Below are positions 44,381-52,897 of a stretch of DNA of 64,000 bases, piece by piece. The notes under the pieces are model-generated. The model ran no database searches. It saw nothing but the letters and a program-made list of their open reading frames with translations, and was not told the DNA's origin. Origin of the DNA: Gimesia aquarii. Its GTDB lineage: Bacteria > Planctomycetota > Planctomycetia > Planctomycetales > Planctomycetaceae. The translations under genes and the position numbers were made by a program. Location: NCBI RefSeq assembly GCF_007748175.1, contig NZ_CP037422.1, forward strand, positions 2,315,231 to 2,379,230, written 5' to 3'. How positions within the stretch are numbered: position 1 is the stretch's first letter; every line of letters begins with the position of its first letter.

Positions 44381-46522
44381 ATGAATAGTCCTCTCATAGC
44401 AAATAGTAACACTGTGCAGCAGCAGAATTCTGTGCATGGTAGCTATAATATGGACTCTTCTCAGATTCTGAAGCAACTCCTTGCACTTTCAGAGGAATAT
44501 GAAGAATTTTCACTGGAAGGTAACGAATCAGATGATGTCGATCAGGTCATTTCTCGAAAACACCTGAGAAAATTATTGACGGCTCTGCAGGCGCGCGATG
44601 CTGCCACATTATGTCACTCCCGCCGTGTTGCTTTTCTGGCAAAAGGAATTGCAACGAATTTAGGCTGGGAAGGAATTCATTTGAAACGGCTGGAAATCGC
44701 AGCGCTGGTACACGACATCGGAAAAATTGGTGTTCCCGATCACATTCTCTTTAAGCCTGGTAAACTGACATCAGATGAAATTGAACTGATGTCACATTAC
44801 CACAACATCGGCCTGGACGTCCTACAAGCCTGCCGTACTGACCATGAAGTTTTGACGATCTTATCGCAAACTCGCTATCACTTCAGTGGCGCAACAAATG
44901 GCTATCAATATATTGGTAGCGATGTCCATCAGGGAGCCCGTATTCTGGCGATTGCTGATGCCTACGATTCTCTGGCAACAGATCAGGTTTATCGATCTGG
45001 CAAAAAACATGATGAAATTATGTCGATTTTAATGGAATCGGCGGGAACACAATTTGACGGCAACATTGTTTGTGCGCTGTCGCGCTGGGAACAGAACGAG
45101 AAAGAAGTTTTCCACGATGCATTGCTGGAAGTCAATCGACTCTATCAACCCAAACCATTCAGCGAGCAGGAAGCTCAGGAAGCAAACCTGATTAGTAATA
45201 TCTTCTCATATTTGTTTCAGATTGAGAGCCTGTATGATGGGGTTTATATCGTCAATTCTGATCTTCAGTTTGTGATATTCAGCCCGGGACTGGAAAAACT
45301 GGCTGACATCCTTGCAACAGATGTTTTAGGCGAGACGTGGACCAGTAACAGCCTGCCATTAACAAATAAAGAAGGTACGAGCCTAACAACTGCTGAATGT
45401 TCAATGAATCGAGTCATCGCTAATGGAAAACCGATGACCACAGAATATATGCTGGAACGTCCCGGTGGCCGGCTGATTAATATTGAAGTTCAATCGGTCC
45501 CCATGTTCAATGACGAGGGGCATCTGGTTGGTGTTGCGGAAATCTATCGAGATCTATCTCGCGGCCTAAAGCGACCACAAGAATTCAGCGATTTAAAATT
45601 AGCAGCCAGCATGGACGCGTTGACTTCGGTTGCCAATCGAGGTGAATTGGAAACTCAACTGGCAATTATGCTGGCTAGAATTAACAAAGAGCAAAATTCG
45701 CCCCCTTTAAGTATCATGTTCATTGATGCTGATCACTTCAAAAATATCAATGACACTTACGGGCATTCTATTGGCGATGATGTTCTGATCGAACTGGCAC
45801 GTTTATTTCAGCATGAAACTTATTCGGGGGAACTAGTAGGACGCTACGGTGGGGAAGAATTTGTCATTCTTTGTCCTGAAACCGATCTGGAGCATGCGGT
45901 CAAAAAAGCAGAACGATTAAGGCTGGCTATCAGCAATTTAAAAATCGAAAACATCATTAAAACTCGTTTGTCAGCTTCATTTGGTGTCGCGCAAGCTGAG
46001 TCAGGAGATACGGTTGAAAGTCTCTTCCGTAGAGCAGACAAAGCCTTGTATAACGCAAAAGAAACGGGCAGAAATCGAGTTTGCTCCTTAACGAACCATC
46101 AACTACTTACAGGAGAAGAACCTGCTCAGGTTACATGTGAATCAACATCTGACGAAATGCTCTTTGAAAATACGTTCAACGCGTTCATCTCATCAGATAT
46201 CGTTGTTTATAAGTTGGGCGGCTTTGTTAATGATAACGACGCTAAACTGACAGAAGTCAATACAAGTCACGCGATATTGCGCCTTGGCCAAACAGGTTTG
46301 CTCCCTTTTTGGGGGAAAACTGACGACCGTAGACCAGTTGAAGTCGAAGTCGAATTCGGCAACTTTGTAAAAAAAACAGACGGTAATAAACGGTCTTCCA
46401 CTTCACAAGTTGAAATTAAGGTCAGGATTTCTCCGTTGGGATGGGTGAAACAAACCACTCAGTTTCAACAACGTGCCAATCGTGTTTTCCGACTTCTAAA
46501 GAACTATTTCGCTGCAGATTAG
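44381..46522 (+). CDS. HD-GYP-like / PAS / GGDEF signalling protein
   Basis: Soluble protein of 713 residues. Residues 60-235 form an HD domain of the HD-GYP type with HDIGK (111-115) and the typical KPGKLT, but the second signature is degenerate: RYHFSGATNGYQ (165-176) replaces HHExxDGxGYP. A PAS domain follows (about 262-395). A GGDEF domain comes next (about 410-570) with the active form GGEEF (490-494), so c-di-GMP synthesis is likely and hydrolysis doubtful. The last 115 residues are a beta-rich region I do not recognise. It lies just upstream of the Wza-like export gene, so control of exopolysaccharide is plausible. Confidence 0.9.
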   Translation: MNSPLIANSNTVQQQNSVHGSYNMDSSQILKQLLALSEEYEEFSLEGNESDDVDQVISRKHLRKLLTALQARDAATLCHSRRVAFLAKGIATNLGWEGIHLKRLEIAALVHDIGKIGVPDHILFKPGKLTSDEIELMSHYHNIGLDVLQACRTDHEVLTILSQTRYHFSGATNGYQYIGSDVHQGARILAIADAYDSLATDQVYRSGKKHDEIMSILMESAGTQFDGNIVCALSRWEQNEKEVFHDALLEVNRLYQPKPFSEQEAQEANLISNIFSYLFQIESLYDGVYIVNSDLQFVIFSPGLEKLADILATDVLGETWTSNSLPLTNKEGTSLTTAECSMNRVIANGKPMTTEYMLERPGGRLINIEVQSVPMFNDEGHLVGVAEIYRDLSRGLKRPQEFSDLKLAASMDALTSVANRGELETQLAIMLARINKEQNSPPLSIMFIDADHFKNINDTYGHSIGDDVLIELARLFQHETYSGELVGRYGGEEFVILCPETDLEHAVKKAERLRLAISNLKIENIIKTRLSASFGVAQAESGDTVESLFRRADKALYNAKETGRNRVCSLTNHQLLTGEEPAQVTCESTSDEMLFENTFNAFISSDIVVYKLGGFVNDNDAKLTEVNTSHAILRLGQTGLLPFWGKTDDRRPVEVEVEFGNFVKKTDGNKRSSTSQVEIKVRISPLGWVKQTTQFQQRANRVFRLLKNYFAAD

Positions 46523-46774
46523 TTCGTTTATGCCAACCTCCGGCAAATTCTGCCACCCAAGGCCTCTAGCTGCACCCACCGAGTCAAAACAGGCAAAACA
46601 ACTGAACCTTACGCATTGTAGTAATCATACCGAATCTGGTATTTCAAACGATTCTATCTTTCTTACGCCCCCCTATAATCAGTAAGACGCGAAAAACCAT
46701 GCACAACGGAATAATACGAGTCCGATAAATCATCCGTATCGATTAACAATCAATTTGCGCATGGTGGTTTTATA

Positions 46775-47863
46775 GTGTACTTCAAAATACGAAACAACGT
46801 GAAGTATTTCATTTCGTTGATACCTGAATCTCTATTGCTGTCCGGTGCGTTCCTTTTATCAGTTCTAGTTGGTTTTCCAGGTTGTGCTAATACCGACAAC
46901 TGTTCTGATGGAACTTGCTCAACAACCGTCGGCCGTGTCAAAAAATGTTTCCTGTTTCATCACGATAAATGTTCTCCTCATCCTTACTATTCATTGGACG
47001 GTTATCAAACCGATCTTGATAAGTTTGTTGTAAAACATGCTGCTAAAAAATGCGCACATCAATCACTGAAAAACATGGCATGCCATTGCAAAGACAAACC
47101 ATCAAAAGCGTTCCGAAAAGGTTATCGACAGGCTTATATTGATATTGCGTTAGGAGATTCCGGTGAAGTCCCTCCCGTTCCTCCAGAAGAATACTGGGCA
47201 GCCCATTATCGCACACCAGCAGGTTATGTGGAAATTCAGAAATGGTTCACAGGTTATAAACTCGGCGCCGAGCATGCTTTGGCCGATGGACGATACGAAT
47301 ATAACAAAGTCGCGACTCCCTATTCCTTAACAGGTTGGGATCAACCAGAGTTTGAACAGTGGGACGAAAATATAAACTATCCTCAACATGCAGTAGAGCC
47401 TAGGCCGAGTTCAAATTACGCACCACCTGCTCCGATGAGCGTCCCTCAACAACCAGCGCCTGCACCTCAACCGGAAATTCCCGTGCAGCCAATTCCACAG
47501 CGGCACCACACGCTTCCACCTCCGCCTATAACACCAGGGAATACACAACCTCAAATTCGACAACCCGTATTGCCCAAACCAAAAGTCCGCAACCAGCCGC
47601 CAATCGTAGCACCTAAGCCTCCGTTGAGGTCTCAAGCTCCCCCTTCGAAAAAAAGTCATCACCCTGCAATCGGTAAACCTGCAAGACCTGCATATATCAA
47701 TGATGATCCGCCGCCAAATCCATATTCACTACAGTCGTACCCTTATACTCCATTACCCCAGAACGTGTTGCCCTCAAATCAGTATCGGCAGTTAGATTAT
47801 CGAAGAACTCCACATGCTCTGCCCTACTCTGGCTCTGGTCAATCATTCAGGAACAGGTATTAA
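46775..47863 (+). CDS. Proline-rich predicted lipoprotein
   Basis: Protein of 362 residues starting at GTG. The hydrophobic N-terminus ends in a lipobox-like LVGFPGC (Cys about 37), so a lipoprotein is likely. The next 130 residues are Cys/His-rich (HHDKCSPHPYY; KKCAHQS; ACHCKDK) with a helical YRQAYIDIALGDSG and YVEIQKWFTGYKLGAEHAL part. The C-terminal half is low-complexity and Pro/Gln-rich, as in wall-spanning linkers. It is followed 71 bases later by a Wza-like gene and may be a partner in surface-polymer export. The family is not recognised. Confidence 0.68.
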   Translation: MYFKIRNNVKYFISLIPESLLLSGAFLLSVLVGFPGCANTDNCSDGTCSTTVGRVKKCFLFHHDKCSPHPYYSLDGYQTDLDKFVVKHAAKKCAHQSLKNMACHCKDKPSKAFRKGYRQAYIDIALGDSGEVPPVPPEEYWAAHYRTPAGYVEIQKWFTGYKLGAEHALADGRYEYNKVATPYSLTGWDQPEFEQWDENINYPQHAVEPRPSSNYAPPAPMSVPQQPAPAPQPEIPVQPIPQRHHTLPPPPITPGNTQPQIRQPVLPKPKVRNQPPIVAPKPPLRSQAPPSKKSHHPAIGKPARPAYINDDPPPNPYSLQSYPYTPLPQNVLPSNQYRQLDYRRTPHALPYSGSGQSFRNRY

Positions 47864-47985
47864 TTTGGGATGACATCAAGCAGGTTCAGAACGTATTTAA
47901 CGACGAAACAAAGCCAAAGGGAATTTACGACAGGATGTCGCAACAATTCAACAACGCCATCTTCGAATTAAAAGGTTCGGTCAGG

Positions 47986-49452
47986 ATGCTGAAACTTAAT
48001 GAATCAATGCTTTCAATCAAATGGCAAATATTTTGCGCACCGATGTTAATTATGATTCTGAATGGATGCGCTGCGATCCACCCGATCAAAGGGGTTCCCG
48101 CTCAATACCTGCCAACCGAATACAAAGCAGAGAAAAAATCGGGAAAGGAAACCATTGACCTCTCTCTACTCCGACAACCGACGCCAAAACATTACCTGCT
48201 AGATTCAGGAGACGTTTTAGGCGTTTACATTGAAGGCGTGCTTGGTCAATTTAAAGATGTGCCACCGGTTCATTTCCCCCAAACTCAGGAGGTTGCCCCC
48301 TCACTTGGTTATCCCATTCCCATCCGTGAAGATGGTACGATCTCACTTCCATTGATCGGAACTGTCTTTGCCAGAGGGTTGACACTCACGCAACTCGAAG
48401 AAACGATTCGTCGCAAATACACAAGTGAAAAAAATATCCTGAGAGAAGGACGTGACCGAATTCTCATCAGTCTCCAGAAACCACGATCGTACCGCGTTCT
48501 GGTCATTCGACAGGAAAACTCCAATGACGTTGTAGGTAGCGATGGAAACACATTGAATATTGGTAGATCGAAACGGGGTACAGGCCGCGTGGTCAACTTA
48601 CCGGCATACAACAACGACGTTCTACATGCGTTGGCCGAAACAGGCGGACTTCCCGGATTGGACGCAGAAAATACGATATATATCATTAGAGGTGGTGCAC
48701 ACAAATTAAATAATTCGATCTGTCCACAGCCCATTCATACGGGTTCCAGCAAGCCCCATCACCTGACATCCAACCAGAACATTCAACAGGTTTCTGATAC
48801 TTATACGCCGATTCCACAATCACCGACACCGATGGAATCCGGGTTCCAAGTAGGACAGCCGCTTTACAGTCTAGACGGTGGAATAGACTACGATGGTTAC
48901 ATGACACCATCGATCATTAACGAATCAACAATGCAACGCTCTGGAATTATCAAAGTTCCCATTCGCTTGAGTCCTGGCGAGCAGATTCATTTGACGCGCG
49001 ATGATATCATTCTCCATGATGGCGATGTTGTCTTCATCGAATCAAGAGACACAGAAATATTTTATACAGGAGGTTTACTGGGTGGAGGCCAATACACGCT
49101 TCCACGTGATTATGACCTGGATATTCTCGGCGCTATCTCAATTGCACAAGCATCACAAAATGGAGGTAATACCAGATCCAATGGCGGGCCTTCTGGATTA
49201 AATCAGGATGTCACAATCAGTGCCAGTAATGCCATTATATTGCGGCAGCTTCCTAATGGGACACAACTGCCAATTAAAGTCGATTTATATCAGGCAGTGC
49301 GACACCCCAGTCAACGCGTTCTGATTCAGCCCGGGGATTTTGTGATCCTGCAATATACCAAGTCTGAAGCAATTGCGGCATTTATTGAACGCCATCTCCT
49401 GGAAGGTGCGTTATTCGGGCTCGCCGCTTCTAATTTGCAGAATAATCGCTAA
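47986..49452 (+). CDS. Wza-like polysaccharide export lipoprotein
   Basis: Outer-membrane export protein of about 488 residues from the chosen ATG. A signal peptide with lipobox ILNGC leads into the poly_export (PES) domain: HYLLDSGDVLGVYIEGVLG and VREDGTISLPLIGTVFARGLTLTQLEETI-type strings. SLBB-like segments follow (VLHALAETGGLPGLDAENTIYIIRGG and DGDVVFIES, FVILQYTKSE). It forms part of the outer-membrane channel for exopolysaccharide in known systems. The frame also opens at an ATG at 47935; the start at 47986 gives a cleaner signal peptide. Polymerase and Wzc-like genes are not in the window. Confidence 0.85.
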   Translation: MLKLNESMLSIKWQIFCAPMLIMILNGCAAIHPIKGVPAQYLPTEYKAEKKSGKETIDLSLLRQPTPKHYLLDSGDVLGVYIEGVLGQFKDVPPVHFPQTQEVAPSLGYPIPIREDGTISLPLIGTVFARGLTLTQLEETIRRKYTSEKNILREGRDRILISLQKPRSYRVLVIRQENSNDVVGSDGNTLNIGRSKRGTGRVVNLPAYNNDVLHALAETGGLPGLDAENTIYIIRGGAHKLNNSICPQPIHTGSSKPHHLTSNQNIQQVSDTYTPIPQSPTPMESGFQVGQPLYSLDGGIDYDGYMTPSIINESTMQRSGIIKVPIRLSPGEQIHLTRDDIILHDGDVVFIESRDTEIFYTGGLLGGGQYTLPRDYDLDILGAISIAQASQNGGNTRSNGGPSGLNQDVTISASNAIILRQLPNGTQLPIKVDLYQAVRHPSQRVLIQPGDFVILQYTKSEAIAAFIERHLLEGALFGLAASNLQNNR

Positions 49453-49494
49453 CCGTTTAGATTCTGTTACTTGACGACCAAATACGGAATACAA

Positions 49495-50307
49495 CTACTT
49501 TCGAATCACAAAACCCTGTTTCTTATTGGGATCGGCCAGAAGGACTTCACCCGTATGCATCTTTTTAGCGTCCTTCGCTCCTCGACCGATTAAAAGCAGC
49601 TTGTCAGTGACGCGCTCTATTCCGAGGCTACAATCGATGTTGTATTTTTCAGTGAAATTAAAGGCGGCATCTGCTTTCAAAAGTTTTGTCCCGTAGCAAC
49701 CAAACCACCACTGATTATCTGCAAAAGTAGCAGTTTGAATTCCCAATAGCGTATAGCCGCTTTTGAGAACATGTTTTTTGACGAATTTAAAGTTCTCGTT
49801 ATATTCATAGAGATAGTTCTCATTCACTCCCTTTGGAAGGCCACCAACGACAATGAACTTTCCATTATGGGATGCAATTCCCCCCGCTCCGTAAATTACC
49901 TCTGGTGTCTGATGCTTGGCAATCAGTAACAGCTTTTCTGCATCATACACATAAACCCAGGAATCTGCTTTTCCTTGAGGATTATTGAAATCACCAAAAT
50001 TGACAGCAACAAAAATTTTGCCACCACGAAAACAGAGATCACCATGATGATTCCCGACGGGAATTTTAGTCAAAATTTTGCCGGAAGCATTGGTTTTAAC
50101 GAGTTCTGTTGTAAAGCTCCAGAAGATATTCCCGAGGCCATCAATGCAAATTCCCTGCAAGTGGTGCGGATATTTTCCCTCGCACTGAGTATTAACATAT
50201 TCGATTTTCTTCTGATTTGATTCCTTTTTCGTATCAGCGATTACATCTGAATGAAGGCTAAAAGCGATACCGAATGTCAAAAAGAAGTATAATAGCTGTA
50301 ATTTCAT
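49495..50307 (-). CDS. Secreted propeller-like protein of unknown function
   Basis: Protein of 270 residues with a signal peptide (about 1-24, ending VIADT). The mature part has repeated short blades such as LQGICIDGLGNIFWSF, HHGDLCFRGGKIFVAV, AGGIASHNGKFIVVGG and IERVTDKLLLIGRG, which suggest a six- or seven-bladed beta-propeller of the NHL/SMP type. No catalytic motif is apparent. It is convergent with the Wza-like gene with only 42 bases between the stops and no hairpin. I do not assign a function. Confidence 0.65.
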   Translation of the reverse strand: MKLQLLYFFLTFGIAFSLHSDVIADTKKESNQKKIEYVNTQCEGKYPHHLQGICIDGLGNIFWSFTTELVKTNASGKILTKIPVGNHHGDLCFRGGKIFVAVNFGDFNNPQGKADSWVYVYDAEKLLLIAKHQTPEVIYGAGGIASHNGKFIVVGGLPKGVNENYLYEYNENFKFVKKHVLKSGYTLLGIQTATFADNQWWFGCYGTKLLKADAAFNFTEKYNIDCSLGIERVTDKLLLIGRGAKDAKKMHTGEVLLADPNKKQGFVIRK

Positions 50308-50415
50308 ACCTCAGAAATCTCCCTCAGCAGACAGAACTCTTAGATAACAGTAGACCAAAATTCTAAATCAATGATGATATTTCAAGCTATAAAATAGTTC
50401 TGAATTACCTACAAT

Positions 50416-50712
50416 CTAATCAGAGGAAATGAGATCTGGACCATCCCCGGCCCTTTTTTCGTAAGTCCCTTTTGACGATTTTACATATTTCGTGAAGCCC
50501 AAGTCTCCCAAACGTTTGTCATCATTTAATGTTCGCTTCGCCTCAGAGTCAGACCATTTTCCTGAAATAAAAGCAGCTGAAATCACTCTGCGAACGGACT
50601 CACCAGTTTTGGGATGTTCGGTTAATACAGGATCGCTCATTCTCTGAATGACTTCAAATCGTTCGCCCGGAGTTCCATCCGGGTTAATTACCTCATAAAC
50701 ATAAGTAGGCAT
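50416..50712 (-). CDS. FmdB-like protein without zinc-ribbon cysteines
   Basis: Small protein of 98 residues. Its N-terminus follows the FmdB zinc-ribbon pattern closely (MPTYVYE, then FEVIQRMSDPVLTEHPKTGESVRRVIS), but the four Cys that bind zinc in the family are gone: the CxxCG positions read INPDG and HPKTG. The rest is charged and probably helical. The frame opens at TTG 50733, but the family Met is at 50712. A role as a regulator or folding element without zinc is possible; the function of FmdB itself is poorly known. Confidence 0.75.
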   Translation of the reverse strand: MPTYVYEVINPDGTPGERFEVIQRMSDPVLTEHPKTGESVRRVISAAFISGKWSDSEAKRTLNDDKRLGDLGFTKYVKSSKGTYEKRAGDGPDLISSD

Positions 50713-51283
50713 TGCTACTTTTTTACCTCTCAACTCAATTTTAATATGTTCCGGCCAATAACCAGATTCCAGGTTCTGAACCGGTTCCTTATCTAAAGTG
50801 TCTTTAGCTTACACATAATGTGACGGAGGTAAAACAAGTTAATCCAAGTATTCGTAGGAATACTGACTCTTTTCTAAGTGAGAAATACCTACTGAAAATA
50901 AAGATACCGGAAGTCCTTGAACAACAGGATCTTTTTCTCATGGTTTCTATCAGAAAGTCTGTATAATCTTTCAGACAGGGTAATTTCGGCAATCGAAACT
51001 AAAGTAGTACAAAATTGTTTACTCTATAGATTTACGTGAAATAAAACACGAAACTTCTTGTAAATGGGTATCCAAAGTCTGATTCTGCCTGATTTCAATC
51101 ATATCCAAACCATTTAGGCAAGATAAGGTTCTGATGTTTGAACCGCAAGGTTAACAATTAGTGGCTGGTATTGCTGGACCTGTCCAGCTAGAATCTGTTA
51201 GCATCAGCGTCTATTGCTAGACCTAAACAAACTCACATAAGTACACACCCAATAGATGGTATTATTAAATAGGAGAACAGTCA
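50713..51283. other. Long leader/spacer upstream of hpf
   Basis: This 571-base region lies between the divergent FmdB-like and hpf genes. It contains an AGTATTC/GAATACT hairpin (50847-50864) and a perfect GCTGGAC/GTCCAGC hairpin (51173-51188). Two near-identical 13-base copies, TATTGCTGGACCT and TATTGCTAGACCT, occur at 51169 and 51212. An AGGAG ribosome-binding site lies at 51271. A short ORF at 50804-50992 has no support. Confidence 0.45.
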
Positions 51284-51634
51284 GTGCAAGTTGCGATTAC
51301 TTGTCGTCATGGTAGTGTTTCAGATGGTCTCCGTGATTATATTACTGAAAAGTCTGAGAAGTTACTGACGTACTTTGAGAGGGTAACTGCAATCCAAGTC
51401 ACGATCGACCAGGGCCAAAACCAGAATCGAGTCGAAATTCTCGTAGACGCAGAACATAAACACAACTTTGTTGCTCATGCAGAAGGTGATGAAATCAAAC
51501 CAAATTTCCATTCCGCGTTGAGTAAAATGGAGCAACAAATCAAAAGATATAAGGAAAAAATTCAGGATCACCGTCGCGACCGTCCCATGAATGAAGTCGT
51601 AGAAAATGAGATTTCGGAAGCAGAATCTGAATAA
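51284..51634 (+). CDS. hpf: Ribosome hibernation promoting factor (short form)
   Basis: Protein of 116 residues in the HPF/YfiA family, which binds the 30S decoding region and causes dimerisation or silencing of idle ribosomes. The family fold is visible: VAITCRHGSVSDGLRDYITEKSEKL, then the Asn/Glu-rich strand QNRVEILVDAEHKHNFVAHAEGDE and a C-terminal helix with MEQQIKRYKEKIQDH. It lacks the long-form C-terminal domain. The start is GTG with AGGAG eight bases upstream. It is first in the hpf-ptsN-HPr-ptsI group, a common arrangement near nitrogen-PTS genes. Confidence 0.93.
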   Translation: MQVAITCRHGSVSDGLRDYITEKSEKLLTYFERVTAIQVTIDQGQNQNRVEILVDAEHKHNFVAHAEGDEIKPNFHSALSKMEQQIKRYKEKIQDHRRDRPMNEVVENEISEAESE

Positions 51635-51641
51635 TTCCTGG

Positions 51642-51671
51642 TCGTCAGCGGAGACATTTCTCAACTGACGA
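51642..51671 (+). other. Nested hairpin between hpf and ptsN
   Basis: Outer arms TCGTCAG/CTGACGA (51642-51648, 51665-51671) enclose an inner GAGA/TCTC stem (51651-51654, 51659-51662). It lies eight bases after the hpf stop. No T-run follows, so it may protect or process the mRNA and need not terminate it. Confidence 0.5.
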
Positions 51672-51823
51672 ATAAAAGTATGAGATCATCATTGTGTTAT
51701 CAGCTTGGGAACACTTGCTGCTTTTTGTGTTCTTGAAAGCTGTAACAGTTTACAACAACGTCTCGCATCTTTAGATCGCAGACACTGAGTTTTTTTACAG
51801 ATGTAGTTAGAAGGAAAAAATAC

Positions 51824-52297
51824 ATGAAGTTAACAGACTTCGTGGTTTCGGATGCCATCATTCCGGAATTGAATGTAACCACTAAAGAAGAAGCAATCCG
51901 CACGATGGTTGCCGGGCTTAAAAATGCAGGCAGTATTTCAGTCGAGGACGAGGAAGGCATTGTCTCCGCAATTCTAAAACGGGAAGAGCTGGGCTCTACC
52001 GGAATAGGAAATGGTGTTGCTGTACCTCACACCAAACATTCTTCCGTTGAAAATCTGACCGCTGCTGTTGCCCTGTCTTCGGAAGGTGTCGACTTTGCCA
52101 GCCTGGATGGTGAAGATGTTTATATTTTGTTTTTATTGATTTCACCTCTGGATCGTCCGGGGGATCACTTACGCGGATTAGAAAATATTTCCCGCCACCT
52201 GAGAAATCAAAACTTCTGTAAGTTCCTGAGACAGTCCAAGAACATTAAGGATATTGTTGAATTACTCAACGAAGCGGACAGTAACCAGCTGGATTAA
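51824..52297 (+). CDS. ptsN: PTS EIIA of the fructose/nitrogen type
   Basis: Cytoplasmic phosphocarrier of 157 residues, EIIA-Ntr type. The phosphorylated His is His69 in [11 protein letters not shown], the family site (usually IPHxK). The core strings [24 protein letters not shown] and [14 protein letters not shown] fit EIIA-Fru/Ntr. An AGAAGG ribosome-binding site precedes the ATG. No sugar-specific EIIB or EIIC gene is here, so the role is probably regulatory, with phosphate coming from the HPr and Enzyme I encoded next. Confidence 0.93.
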   Translation: MKLTDFVVSDAIIPELNVTTKEEAIRTMVAGLKNAGSISVEDEEGIVSAILKREELGSTGIGNGVAVPHTKHSSVENLTAAVALSSEGVDFASLDGEDVYILFLLISPLDRPGDHLRGLENISRHLRNQNFCKFLRQSKNIKDIVELLNEADSNQLD

Positions 52298-52518
52298 GTA
52301 ACGAGGTATCTCTGTCAGGGAGAACTCTGGCGAATACAGTTTTATCTGACATTAAAGTCAAACGTGCATCCTCAAATGCAGAAAGTGTGTTCTACTTTGG
52401 CTCATTGCTGGTCGAACTAAGAGGAAAGGGGTAATTACCAAATCTTACTGAAATGATCATGATTTCTGATTGAAACATGTTTGCTTTTCAGGTTGCTTGA
52501 GTAGTTATCAATTGTGCC

Positions 52519-52821
52519 ATGCAAGAATCTGTTTGCCGTCAGAATGTCACTGTCAAAATGAAGCAAGGATTACATCTACGTCCTATTTCAGAGATTGTCC
52601 GAATTTCCCGAAACTACGCTTGTGATTTTAAGATTTCTAATGGAAGCCGGTCAGGGAATGCCAAAGAGATCTATGACCTCTTGGAGTTAAAGGCAATGCC
52701 TGAAACTGAGCTCGTTTTAGAGGCAAATGGAGATGATGCCAACAAACTCATAGAGGAGATTGTTTCGTTTTTTGAATCAGGATATAAAAAGTTTGAAGAA
52801 ACGATTGACCCATCTGATTAA
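52519..52821 (+). CDS. ptsH: HPr phosphocarrier with Glu at the regulatory-serine position
   Basis: HPr of 100 residues. The active-site His is His19 in GLHLRP; the next residue is Leu where Ala is usual. Around the Ser46 position, the family NAKSI reads NAKEI, with Glu50 in place of the regulatory serine. The protein therefore cannot be phosphorylated there by HPr kinase, and the Glu may mimic phosphorylation. The remaining fold (VTVKMKQ; ELVLEANGDDANKLIEEIVSFFES) is typical. It passes phosphate from Enzyme I to EIIA-Ntr. There is no hprK in the window. Confidence 0.93.
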   Translation: MQESVCRQNVTVKMKQGLHLRPISEIVRISRNYACDFKISNGSRSGNAKEIYDLLELKAMPETELVLEANGDDANKLIEEIVSFFESGYKKFEETIDPSD

Positions 52822-52897
52822 CCCCCATGCACACCAATCGGGTGGTTTTCCACTCGTTCCCTGTCTGTTAGAAAGTGCCGTATTAGGCTCTGATTAA

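Noticed and set aside
50804-50992. Short minus-strand frame upstream of hpf
   Set aside because: No ribosome-binding site, overlaps the 50847-50864 hairpin, and the residues look like translated non-coding DNA.
51161-51176. Sigma-54 promoter (TGGC ... TTGC) upstream of hpf
   Set aside because: Only eight bases separate GG and GC, while sigma-54 promoters need ten.
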